Shown here: one piece after another, positions 15,883 through 23,581 of the stretch
How the letters are laid out: each line of letters starts with the position of its first letter
Position numbering within the stretch: position 1 is the stretch's first letter
Origin: Betaproteobacteria bacterium
GTDB lineage: Bacteria; Pseudomonadota; Gammaproteobacteria; Burkholderiales; Thiobacillaceae
Direction of reading: 5' to 3'
NCBI GenBank assembly: GCA_016873905.1
Contig: VGVU01000005.1
Coordinates: 1-26,459, forward strand
DNA length: 26,459 nt
Notes under the pieces: model-generated
Told to the model about the DNA's origin: nothing
What the model saw: only the letters and a program-made list of their open reading frames with translations
Databases searched by the model: none
Translations under genes and position numbers: made by a program

Positions 15883-16530
15883 TTAGGCAGCCTTGAGCGC
15901 CTTGCGCGTCTCTTCCAGTTCGCGGGCCTTCTTCAACATGGACTGGAGACCCTTCTGATCCTTGCACTTGTGGCCACCGAACAGTTCCAGCGGGTTCAAG
16001 CGGCCGGCCTTGACCAGACCAATTGCAACAGACTGCATCTCCAGGGCCTTCTTGATGCCACCCATGAGGTCAAACTTGCCCTCGGCATTACGGAAGTACA
16101 GGTCCACGGTCAGCATCACCTCGTTGACGCGGCCGGTCTTGGCGGCGTTGTTCCAGAAGATCTTGCCAAAGTTGCGGGTCGGCTGAAGTTTCGGCGCCAC
16201 GCCCAAACGGTGCGCGTAGTTGGCGATACCATGCATGATGTGGGTGATCGGCAACTTGCGCGGACAACGCACATAGCAGTTGTAGCAGGAGGTGCACATC
16301 CACATGGAGTTGGAGGTCAGTACCTCCTCACGACGGCCCGCACGCACCATCATGAAAATCTCCTGCGGCGGGTGATCCCAGCCCGGGTGGAAGTTGGTCG
16401 GACACGAGCCGGCACACACACCGCACTGCATGCACATCTTGATCCATTCACCCATCTCGGCCTGGTCTTCCAGTTCCTTGAGGAAGTTGTTCTTGTAGCG
16501 AACGGCCATCTCGGTGTTATTTACACTCAT
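15883..16530 (-). CDS. hdrC: Heterodisulfide reductase subunit C-like ferredoxin protein
   Basis: A 215-residue soluble protein with two classical [4Fe-4S] motifs: Cys33xxCys36xxCys39xxxCys43-Pro and Cys79xxCys82xxCys85xxxCys89-Pro. It passes electrons between the flavin/iron-sulfur subunits and HdrB. Unlike QmoC it has no membrane helices and no haem-binding domain fused at the C-terminus, which is instead helical and lysine-rich. ATG at 16530 has GGAG 6 nt upstream. It follows qmoB by only 12 nt and precedes hdrB by 22 nt. Without a membrane subunit, the link to the quinone pool must come from another protein or from direct association, which is not visible in this window. Confidence 0.93.
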   Translation of the reverse strand: MSVNNTEMAVRYKNNFLKELEDQAEMGEWIKMCMQCGVCAGSCPTNFHPGWDHPPQEIFMMVRAGRREEVLTSNSMWMCTSCYNCYVRCPRKLPITHIMHGIANYAHRLGVAPKLQPTRNFGKIFWNNAAKTGRVNEVMLTVDLYFRNAEGKFDLMGGIKKALEMQSVAIGLVKAGRLNPLELFGGHKCKDQKGLQSMLKKARELEETRKALKAA

Positions 16531-16542
16531 ATCATTCTCCGA

Positions 16543-18816
16543 TCAGAAGCCCTTCATGGGTGACGGACCCATGGCTTCGAGTTGGGCGGCATAATCATTG
16601 ATGCGCTGGGGTAGCGTGACGATATCGGTGATTGCAACTTCGGTATCAAACACACGCTCCGGCTCCAGACCCATGCCCTTCAGGGTGTCACCCACCTTGG
16701 AAAGACGGTAGCGGCCCAGTTCGGAACCCTTCACGAAGTGGCACTGATACTGCTCGCCGTGCTTGCAACCCATCAACATGATGCCGTCAAAGCCAGAGTT
16801 CAGCGCGTCGGTAATCCAGATGGTGTTGACCGAACCCAGGCAACGCACCGGAATCACGCGCACAAACGCCGAGTAGTCATGACGGTTCATGCCCGCCATG
16901 TCGAGGGCCGGATAGGCATCGTTCTCACAGGCCAGGATGAGGATGCGCGGCTTGTTCTCGAACTCATCCGGGACATTGATGGCCTTGACCTGAGCACCCA
17001 CGGTGTTGACCGAGTAGTTCTCGAACGAGATCACGCGCACCGGGCAGGCACCCATACAGGTACCGCAACGGCGGCAGCGCGATTCGTTGAACAGCGGGAA
17101 GCGCTTTTCGTCTTCGTCGATGGCGCCGAACGGGCATTCCACCGTGCAGCGCTTGCACTGGGTACAGCCTTCCAGACGCGCGGTCGGGAAGGAGAGGTCG
17201 CCGGCACGCGGGTGCGCGGCCTTGCCCAGACCCGCATTCTCCACGGCCTGAATGGCCTTCATGGCGGCACCGGTTGCGTCTTCACGCGCCTGCACCATAT
17301 CCATCGGGCGCCGCACCGGGCCGGCGGCGTAAATCGCGGTCCGCCGGGTTTCGTACGGGAAGCAGATGAAGTGGCTATCGTTGAAACCGTGCTTGAAATG
17401 GGGGATATCCGGGCCCTGGCGATAGCTCAGGTTGAGCACCGATTTGGCACGCAGCTTTTCGACCTGAAGGTCTGCCTCGGCCTTGATGTCAGCGTCTTTG
17501 CTCTCCGAGGCAACCACGGCCGCGTTCAGGGCATCCAGATCCGGACCGGAAGTGGGCACGGAACCCGTCGCCAGCACGACCAGATCGGCCTGAGCCTGGG
17601 TGTCTTCGTTGAGGATCAGGTCCTTGAAGTTGACCGTCAGACCATTGCCGCTGGCAGCCACCGTGGAAACCACGCCCTTGGAGAAGATCACGCCCTTGTT
17701 CTGCGCCGAGCGGTAAAAGTCCTCGCCGTTTCCGGGCAGACGCAGGTCGGTGTAGAGGACCACAGTGTCAACATCCGGGTTGGCGTCCTTAAAGTACATC
17801 GCCTGCTTGACGCTGACATTGCAGCAGTAGCCCGAGCAGTATTCGAGGTGTTCGCCAGAGGCATCCCGTTGTCCGGCGCACTGCACGAAGACCACAGACT
17901 TGACCTCCTTGCCATCGGACGGGCGCTTGATGGCACCCCCATTCGCGGCCTTGGCCAGCGCTTCCAGACCGGCCTGATCGACCACATCCGGGGAGGCACC
18001 GTAGCCCAGGTGCGGCAACTTGTTGGCGTCATAGAGCGTGAAGCCGCTGGCCTGAATGATGGCGCCGACATCTTCGGTCACGGTCGAGCCCGATTCGACG
18101 GTGATATCCGCCTTGAAACGACCCGGCGCACCGGCCGTCTTGGTCACCGTCGCATTGAGATAGACCGTGATGTTGGCATCGGCGGCAATGCGGCTGACCA
18201 TGTCAGCCACACCCGTATCTTCCGGATCCTTGAACGGCTCACGGGTCGGTACGCGCTTGTAGTTCTGCGCAGCCCAACCCCCCAGGGCGCCGGTCTTTTC
18301 AACCAGCACAACCTTGTAGCCGGCCTTGGCCGCTTCCAGCGCGGAAGTCATACCGGAAACGCCACCGCCCACCACCAACAGCGTCTTGCTGCCACCCACA
18401 TTGGGGTTGCCAGAGGGCACGGTCATCGCCTTGACCTCGGCACAGGCCATGCGGACATAGTCCTCGGCCATTTCCTGCGTGGTCTCGCGAGCCTCTTCCG
18501 TGTCCGGGCGCACCCAGATCACGCCCTCGCGCAGATTGCCGCGCGAAATCGCCGTGGTCGAGAAGTTGAAGGCCTCGGTCTTGGCGCGGCGCGAACAAGC
18601 GCAGATCGCCGCATGGGTCACGCCCTCGTTGTCGATGTCGTTCTGGATCATCGCCACACCCTCGGCAGAGCAGAGGAAGGCGTGCTCGCGCACCAACTGC
18701 ATCTTGCCTTCCTTGGTCGCCGTCTTGACCAGCGTTGCCACATCCAGGCGGGCACCCAGTTCGCAACCGGAGCAGATATACGCCGCGTGTTTCTTTTCAG
18801 CCATCGTTGCACTCAT
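16543..18816 (-). CDS. qmoB: QmoB-like HdrA/MvhD fusion flavoprotein
   Basis: A 757-residue cytoplasmic electron-transfer flavoprotein. Order of parts: an N-terminal cysteine region (Cys15, Cys18, Cys49); an FAD-binding GGGVSG at 150-155 with the LVEKTGALGG segment; an HdrA-type cysteine set (Cys313, Cys327, Cys331-Cys332); two [4Fe-4S] motifs at Cys551/554/557/561 and Cys581/584/587/591; and a C-terminal MvhD-type domain (about 623-725, with Cys630, 659, 684, 692). HdrA fused to MvhD distinguishes QmoB from plain HdrA. ATG at 18816 has GGAG 8 nt upstream; the open frame continues to 18924 but inside qmoA. It lies 2 nt after the qmoA stop. In Qmo it exchanges electrons with APS reductase and QmoA. 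Confidence 0.93.
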   Translation of the reverse strand: MSATMAEKKHAAYICSGCELGARLDVATLVKTATKEGKMQLVREHAFLCSAEGVAMIQNDIDNEGVTHAAICACSRRAKTEAFNFSTTAISRGNLREGVIWVRPDTEEARETTQEMAEDYVRMACAEVKAMTVPSGNPNVGGSKTLLVVGGGVSGMTSALEAAKAGYKVVLVEKTGALGGWAAQNYKRVPTREPFKDPEDTGVADMVSRIAADANITVYLNATVTKTAGAPGRFKADITVESGSTVTEDVGAIIQASGFTLYDANKLPHLGYGASPDVVDQAGLEALAKAANGGAIKRPSDGKEVKSVVFVQCAGQRDASGEHLEYCSGYCCNVSVKQAMYFKDANPDVDTVVLYTDLRLPGNGEDFYRSAQNKGVIFSKGVVSTVAASGNGLTVNFKDLILNEDTQAQADLVVLATGSVPTSGPDLDALNAAVVASESKDADIKAEADLQVEKLRAKSVLNLSYRQGPDIPHFKHGFNDSHFICFPYETRRTAIYAAGPVRRPMDMVQAREDATGAAMKAIQAVENAGLGKAAHPRAGDLSFPTARLEGCTQCKRCTVECPFGAIDEDEKRFPLFNESRCRRCGTCMGACPVRVISFENYSVNTVGAQVKAINVPDEFENKPRILILACENDAYPALDMAGMNRHDYSAFVRVIPVRCLGSVNTIWITDALNSGFDGIMLMGCKHGEQYQCHFVKGSELGRYRLSKVGDTLKGMGLEPERVFDTEVAITDIVTLPQRINDYAAQLEAMGPSPMKGF

Positions 18817-18818
18817 GA

Positions 18819-20111
18819 TCAATTCTCCGCACGGGCGACTTGGTTGACGACCTGGATCGCACGCAAGGCCGCCGCCGTCGCGCTTTGTACAGCGCGGTTC
18901 ACATCCAGCGCGTTGGTCGCACACCCGGCACCAAACACGCCCGTATTGCCATTCATCGCCAGGAAACCGGAGGAGTCGGCGACAATCCCTTCCGACAAGG
19001 CCGCCGGAATGGCCATGCCCTTGACGGCCGGCTCCATGCCCACCGCCAGCACGACCAGATCATGCGGCTCGGAGTAGCGCTTGTAACCCTCGGTATTGAC
19101 ACCCCACAGACGCGGATCGCCGTTCTTGTCTTCGGAGATGCGGGCCACCTTGGACTTCACAAAGGCCACATTGGGATTGGCCTTGACCTTCTGGTAGAAG
19201 TCTTCGAAACGGTCGATGGCGCGGATGTCGATGTAATAAATGGTGGACTTGCCTTCGTCGCCAAAGGCCTCCTGCACATAATGGGTCTGCTTCAGCGAGG
19301 CCATGCAGCAGAAACGCGAGCAGTGGCGCAGATGGTTCTCATCACGCGAACCGGCGCACTGGATGAAGGCGACATTCTTGGCCTCCTTGCCATCCGACGG
19401 ACGCAGGATCTTGCCCTTGGTCGGACCATGCGGATCGGCCAGACGCTCGAACTCGACATTGGTGATGACATTCTTGAACTCGCCATAGCGATACGGCGTG
19501 ATCTTTTCCGCCGCATAGGGCTGGAAACCGGTCGCCCAGACGATGGCGCCGGCATTCAGGCTGACCGTTTCGGTCTGCTGGTCCAGATCAATCGCGCCCA
19601 CCTTGCACGCTGCCTTGGCCGCTTCCGCATCGGCGGTTCCGATGATGGACGGATCCAGCACATAGCGTTGCGGATAGGCCATGTCATGCGGCAGATACGC
19701 GGCCTTGACCTTGCCCAGGTTGTAATTGAAGGCATCCGCGATCTCGCTGTTGACGGCCTTGGAGCACTCACCACAGGCCGTACACTTGTTATTCACATAA
19801 CGCGGCGACAGGGTCACATTGACGCTGTAGTTGCCTGCCTCACCCGAGATGCCCGTCACCTCCGCCATGGTCAGAACCTGAATACGCGGATTCGCCTTCA
19901 AGCGGCGCAGGTTGATCTCCAGACCACAGGTCGGATGACACATCTTGGGGAAATAGCGGTAAAGCTGGGCCGTACGGCCACCGAGCCAGGGATTCTTCTC
20001 CACCAGCACCACTTGCTTGCCGGTCTCAGCCGCCTCAAGGGCTGCTGTCATCCCGGCAATGCCGCCGCCCACGACCAGAATGGTCTGGTTGGTCGCCACG
20101 ATAGACGTCAT
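18819..20111 (-). CDS. qmoA: QmoA-like HdrA family flavoprotein
   Basis: A 430-residue HdrA-related flavoprotein. FAD-binding GGGIAG is at 15-20 (ILVVGGGIAGMTAALEAA), followed by NPWLGGRTAQLYRYFPKMCHPTC (Cys58, Cys62), a Cys110xxCys113xxCys116 motif, and the HdrA-type QCAGSRD...CSRFCC cluster site at 252-269. It lacks the ferredoxin tail of full HdrA, as QmoA does. ATG at 20111 is chosen because GGAG precedes it by 8 nt; an upstream in-frame start would add seven residues without a ribosome-binding site. In known Qmo complexes QmoA and QmoB pass electrons between the quinone pool and APS reductase, in either direction according to metabolism. It leads the qmoA-qmoB-hdrC-hdrB run. No aprBA genes occur in the window. 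Confidence 0.94.
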   Translation of the reverse strand: MTSIVATNQTILVVGGGIAGMTAALEAAETGKQVVLVEKNPWLGGRTAQLYRYFPKMCHPTCGLEINLRRLKANPRIQVLTMAEVTGISGEAGNYSVNVTLSPRYVNNKCTACGECSKAVNSEIADAFNYNLGKVKAAYLPHDMAYPQRYVLDPSIIGTADAEAAKAACKVGAIDLDQQTETVSLNAGAIVWATGFQPYAAEKITPYRYGEFKNVITNVEFERLADPHGPTKGKILRPSDGKEAKNVAFIQCAGSRDENHLRHCSRFCCMASLKQTHYVQEAFGDEGKSTIYYIDIRAIDRFEDFYQKVKANPNVAFVKSKVARISEDKNGDPRLWGVNTEGYKRYSEPHDLVVLAVGMEPAVKGMAIPAALSEGIVADSSGFLAMNGNTGVFGAGCATNALDVNRAVQSATAAALRAIQVVNQVARAEN

Positions 20112-20131
20112 GTGTCGTCTCCAATAAAACA

Positions 20132-20150
20132 AAAATTAGCGAAAATTAGC
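20132..20150 (-). repeat. Two-copy direct repeat upstream of qmoA
   Basis: AAAATTAGC occurs at 20132-20140 and 20142-20150, a period of 10 bp or about one helical turn, between about 21 and 39 nt upstream of the qmoA start. It is AT-rich in a GC-rich setting. It may be a regulator site or a translation enhancer; neither is shown. Confidence 0.5.
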
Positions 20151-20156
20151 AAAACA

Positions 20157-20173
20157 GCCCCCAAAAAAGGGGC
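20157..20173 (-). other. Small hairpin with T-rich loop upstream of qmoA
   Basis: On the minus strand GCCCC and GGGGC pair around a 7-nt loop that is mostly T, followed by TGTTTT. It could be a weak terminator for the upstream gene or an attenuator before qmoA; the stem of 5 bp is short. The 193-bp gap 20112-20304 holds this hairpin, the two-copy repeat and the 11-bp tandem repeat; no convincing promoter was seen. Confidence 0.35.
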
Positions 20174-20268
20174 ATGAAAGACGGCGTCAATCTTACCTGC
20201 AAAGCCCCTGCACCGGGACCATGCCCGCATCGAATGTACTTATATACAGATAAAGCCGTCGCAATACC

Positions 20269-20301
20269 CTGCTACCCCCCTGCTGACCCCCTGCTGACCC
20301 C
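20269..20301. repeat. 11-bp tandem repeat, three copies
   Basis: Three contiguous 11-bp units on the plus strand: CTGCTACCCCC (20269-20279), CTGCTGACCCC (20280-20290) and CTGCTGACCCC (20291-20301); the first differs from the others at its end. The array starts 3 bp downstream of the stop codon (20305-20307) of the 636-residue gene on the minus strand, outside the coding region. Such arrays arise by replication slippage. Confidence 0.85.
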
Positions 20302-20304
20302 CTG

Positions 20305-22215
20305 TCAGACCAGATTCAGGTCCAGAATGCCTTCCATCTTTTCGGCAGTCTCCGACTTTCCGGTACGGCTGTCGCCCACGATGGCCACGGTCACACTGAC
20401 CGAGGGGGTCTCTTCTCCCAGACGGGCGCGCTTTTCAACGGCCACGGTCTTGATCAGGGTAATCAGGTCCTTGGCCAGATGCTCAGGGCCCTGCATCTCC
20501 ACCGATTCGCGATTCGGGAAACCCGCCGTCGCGATATCGGCATCGCTGTTATCCGCCGCCGCGCCCGCCATCAGTTGGCTATGCGCCACCCCCAAACGCA
20601 TCTCGCCGCGGGCCACCAGACGCTCGAACACCTTGATGAAGCGATCCTCGGTGTCCTGGAAAATGGCATGCAAATCCGGGTGCAAGACGGCGCCCTGCGG
20701 ATCTTGCAACAAGGGGAAGGGATTGGCCCAGTAACTCGACTCGCGGGCACCCCGGAAGGTCTGCGTACTGCCCGCCGCCACCCGCTCCCCAAGACGGAAA
20801 TGGGTGACCGCGTCCATGACCTTCATGTCGACATCAACGGTCGATGCACTCGGCGCCTTGAGACGGAAATTATTGGCATACAACAAGACATCCAGTTGGT
20901 GGCCGGTTGAGACCTCGGTATCTGCGCTGACCGGAACAATCTGGCGGGCATTGGAGCCGGTGGCACGGTTGTAGCCCACCTCGCGACCCTGCATCTGCAT
21001 CTTGGCCCGCTCGGAGAAGCCGTCCAGACAGGCAAAGGCACCCGTCTCGGTACCATAAAAGATGGGGCGCATCTGGGCATCCTCACCGCGCTCCAGACGG
21101 ATGCGGCCCATGTCGTCCGCCTTGACCCGCATCTCGGCAATATAGGGCGCACCTGCTGCATCAAAGCGCACCTTGTAACGCGTACACCCGCAATGCAGGG
21201 GGAACTCTCCGGCACGAATGGCCAGGACATTGTGCAAGGTCAGGATCGGCTTCTTGCAATAGCCAAAGTATTTCAGTTCGTCGCGGTTAGGCACCAGACC
21301 CACCAGGAGCTGATTCTCGGCATCCCACCAATAGCCCAGATCCTCATCCGCTGCGTCCGGATCCCCAAACATGAAGATGCCATCGGGCTTACGGCCCTGG
21401 CTGATCTCGTCCGCATTGGCAAACGGGAACAGATTCAACAGACCCGGCTCCATCTCGATGCAGCCGCGCGACTTGTGGATATAGGCCACAATCAGCCAAC
21501 TGCCAACGCTCAGCGGCACGGCCACCCAGTCATCGGCGCGGAAACGCTCGCAACGGAACGGATTGTGCCCCAACTCATAGAAGGGCTTGGCGCGCTTGTT
21601 GGAGGGCGTCGTGTAATCAACACCGGTCTGGATGTCTGCCGCGATGGTCAGCGGGACATGCGACAAGGCGACATAATCCGGCGGCAGATTGAAATAATGA
21701 CCCGAGATCTCGCCCGCCGTCACATTCGGAAAGGCGTTCAACCCCGGTGTGCGTCGCGTCCCTTCCTCCAGACCCACGCTATCGAGCAGGGCCCGCCGCG
21801 TTTCCAGCAAGAGCTCGGACAAACCACGCGCCTTTTCGGTGACCCTACCCTTAACGGTGGCCGAAGTCACATCACCCTGGGTTACAACCTCGTTCTGAAG
21901 ACGCACCAGACGCGAATAGGAACGGGTGCGGAAGTGATGAAAGCCCCCGTCAAAGAACAGGGCCAGTTCGCGGGCCCGATCCAGGGCCTCACCCTCGATT
22001 TTTCCGGCGTTGAGCAGCAGCAGAAAATCCCGTGCCCGGATCGACTTCACGAAGGAACTGCGGTGTTGCCACTCATCGCGATAGCGCTCGTCACGCTGCC
22101 CGAGATCGTCCAGATATTCCTGCTTGTAACGATCCAGGAAGCGCGTAAACGGTAAACTTTTAAGCAATTGGGCCGGCGTAACACAACCCTCGCGAATTTC
22201 GAGAATACTTTCCAT
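20305..22215 (-). CDS. Unrecognised 636-residue protein with C-terminal P-loop; possible PEPCK/HPr kinase-like enzyme with displaced Walker A
   Basis: I cannot name this protein. ATG at 22215 is preferred (AGGA 8 nt upstream); an in-frame ATG 9 nt earlier is possible. It is soluble with no signal peptide. About 1-160 is helical and charged; 170-340 is mixed with SRGCIEMEPGLLNLFPF. Motifs in order: FPLHCGCTRY (338-347), RVKADDMG (363-370), GTETGAF (388-394), SNARQIVP (421-428), LLYANN (444-449) and last VAIVGDSRTGKSETAEKM (610-627). The last resembles HPr kinase P-loops (GDSGxGKSE). In HPr kinase and PEP carboxykinase the P-loop comes before the acidic pair; here it follows by about 250 residues and only 15 residues remain after it. 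It lies directly upstream of qmoA on the same strand. A role in sulfur energy metabolism is inference from position. Confidence 0.8.
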   Translation of the reverse strand: MESILEIREGCVTPAQLLKSLPFTRFLDRYKQEYLDDLGQRDERYRDEWQHRSSFVKSIRARDFLLLLNAGKIEGEALDRARELALFFDGGFHHFRTRSYSRLVRLQNEVVTQGDVTSATVKGRVTEKARGLSELLLETRRALLDSVGLEEGTRRTPGLNAFPNVTAGEISGHYFNLPPDYVALSHVPLTIAADIQTGVDYTTPSNKRAKPFYELGHNPFRCERFRADDWVAVPLSVGSWLIVAYIHKSRGCIEMEPGLLNLFPFANADEISQGRKPDGIFMFGDPDAADEDLGYWWDAENQLLVGLVPNRDELKYFGYCKKPILTLHNVLAIRAGEFPLHCGCTRYKVRFDAAGAPYIAEMRVKADDMGRIRLERGEDAQMRPIFYGTETGAFACLDGFSERAKMQMQGREVGYNRATGSNARQIVPVSADTEVSTGHQLDVLLYANNFRLKAPSASTVDVDMKVMDAVTHFRLGERVAAGSTQTFRGARESSYWANPFPLLQDPQGAVLHPDLHAIFQDTEDRFIKVFERLVARGEMRLGVAHSQLMAGAAADNSDADIATAGFPNRESVEMQGPEHLAKDLITLIKTVAVEKRARLGEETPSVSVTVAIVGDSRTGKSETAEKMEGILDLNLV

Positions 22216-22244
22216 AACAGGCATCCTAACAAGCGCCTAACCAT

Positions 22245-22265
22245 AAAAAACTGCCGTGCCGGCAG
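22245..22265 (-). terminator. Rho-independent terminator after the ppa-phosphodiesterase genes
   Basis: On the minus strand, a perfect 6-bp stem CTGCCG/CGGCAG (22260-22265 with 22251-22256) and 3-nt loop are followed by six T (22250-22245). It lies about 95 nt after the phosphodiesterase stop and just before the 636-residue gene, separating the two transcription units. A wider inverted repeat (AACCAT...ATGGTT) surrounds it. Confidence 0.75.
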
Positions 22266-22361
22266 CACCGGTCAAGGCAGTTCATGGTTACAGCCAATCC
22301 ATTAAAAACGCGGGGATTCTAGCACAGAAATCGGCGCCCGATCATGCCCAGCCGCAGGCGT

Positions 22362-22919
22362 TCAGGCGTGAACACTGGCCGGGCGCACATTACACGCCTC
22401 ACCCGGTTCAGCTGGCACATCAATGGTCAAAAACTGCAGCGTCTCCAGATCGGCGAGAACATAGGTCGGCGGCTTGCCGACCCCACCCACGGTACCGGGG
22501 TTCACCAACCAGGTTTTTCCACCCCGGATGTTGGTCACCTCACGCTGACTGACGCGGTGATCATGGCCACACAACACCACATCGTAATCGCCGGTCAAGG
22601 CCATGGCCTCGGCGTAATGCGGGTAATGCACCATGAACAGGGTCCGGCCGGCCAGATGCAGAACCGCATCCTGGCCATGGTAGCGCACCGGACTATCGGG
22701 CTCGTGAGCCAGGTGCATCATGGTGTAAAGGTCGCCGGTGTTGTTGCCATGAATGGCGTGCACCGGCAGGCCATATTTCTTCAATACCCGCAGCGTGGTC
22801 GGCGCCACGATATCCCCGCAATGGAGAACCGCCTGCGCCCCCCGCGCCACGGCGTCTTCGACCGCGTGATCAAGCAAACGCCGGTTGTCATGCGAATCTG
22901 AAACGATACAGATCTTCAT
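22362..22919 (-). CDS. YfcE/MJ0936-like metallophosphoesterase
   Basis: A 185-residue calcineurin-fold phosphoesterase with all dimetal-site motifs: MKICIVSDSHDN (D-x-H), HCGDIV (GD), HGNNTG (GN-x), MVHYPHY and CGHDHR (GH-x-H). YfcE-type enzymes hydrolyse phosphodiester model substrates; the physiological substrate is uncertain. Length fits the family. The ATG overlaps the ppa stop as ATGA, so translation is coupled. The last 20 residues carry a non-conserved tail. Confidence 0.9.
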   Translation of the reverse strand: MKICIVSDSHDNRRLLDHAVEDAVARGAQAVLHCGDIVAPTTLRVLKKYGLPVHAIHGNNTGDLYTMMHLAHEPDSPVRYHGQDAVLHLAGRTLFMVHYPHYAEAMALTGDYDVVLCGHDHRVSQREVTNIRGGKTWLVNPGTVGGVGKPPTYVLADLETLQFLTIDVPAEPGEACNVRPASVHA

Positions 22920-23467
22920 CAGAACATCGGCTTGTCGACAGCCGCGTTATAGCGATCCACGCCGCCGACAATCTCGGCCCGGGCCTCATCAATACCCGCC
23001 CAACCCAACACCTTGACCCACTTGCCCATTTCAAGGTCCTTGTAGTGCTCAAAAAAGTGCGCAATCTGGTTGAGCATCAGCGTCGGCAAATCCTCGGGAC
23101 TGCGGACGGTGCAGTACATGGTGCACAACTTGTCGACCGGAACGGCCAATACCTTGCCATCCATCCCCGCCTCGTCCTCCATTTTCAAGATACCCACAGG
23201 GCGGCAACGCACCACCACGCCCGTGATCAGCGGGATCGGGGTAATCACCAGGACATCGACAGGATCGCCGTCCTCGGACAGCGTATGCGGGATATAACCG
23301 TAGTTGCACGGGTAATGCATCGCGGTGGACATGAAGCGATCGACAAACATGGCCCCCGTCTCCTTATCCACCTCGTACTTGATGGGCTCGCCGTGGGCGG
23401 GAATTTCGATAATGACATTGATGTCATCGGGCACATTACGGCCGGAGCTAACGCGATCAAGATTCAT
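22919..23467 (-). CDS. ppa: Inorganic pyrophosphatase (family I)
   Basis: A 182-residue soluble pyrophosphatase that hydrolyses PPi to drive biosynthesis. The active-site residues are visible in PIKYEVDKETG (Lys and Glu), NYGYIPHT, the signature EDGDPVDVLV with its aspartates, and the acidic EDEAGMDGK segment. Length matches the E. coli-type hexameric enzyme. ATG at 23467 follows a GAGG sequence. It lies between the rpsT terminator and the phosphodiesterase gene with a 4-nt overlap to the latter. In sulfur oxidisers the enzyme could also serve PPi turnover connected with ATP sulfurylase, but this is a general enzyme. Confidence 0.97.
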   Translation of the reverse strand: MNLDRVSSGRNVPDDINVIIEIPAHGEPIKYEVDKETGAMFVDRFMSTAMHYPCNYGYIPHTLSEDGDPVDVLVITPIPLITGVVVRCRPVGILKMEDEAGMDGKVLAVPVDKLCTMYCTVRSPEDLPTLMLNQIAHFFEHYKDLEMGKWVKVLGWAGIDEARAEIVGGVDRYNAAVDKPMF

Positions 23468-23536
23468 AAGACCTCTGACAGGATGGGCGGATGGTAACGG
23501 GATTATAAAGAGCCGCGGAGAAGGTGCGTGCAGAAA

Positions 23537-23566
23537 ACAAAAACCCCTCCGCAGAGGGGTTTTTGT
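23537..23566 (-). terminator. Rho-independent terminator of rpsT
   Basis: A perfect 13-bp stem, ACAAAAACCCCTC (23537-23549) with GAGGGGTTTTTGT (23554-23566), 4-nt loop; on the minus strand the arm is T-rich and runs into TTTTC. It starts 16 nt after the rpsT stop. Confidence 0.9.
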
Positions 23567-23581
23567 GCGACCTGAAAAAGA

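Noticed and set aside
16738..19077. A 779-codon open frame on the plus strand
   Set aside because: Antisense to qmoB and the end of qmoA, with no recognisable domains and a low-complexity Arg/His/Gly/Val composition.
20269..20301. Phase variation of the 636-residue protein by the 11-bp array
   Set aside because: The array lies after the stop codon, so changes in copy number cannot alter that reading frame; less than 200 bp separates it from qmoA, too little for a missing kinase domain.
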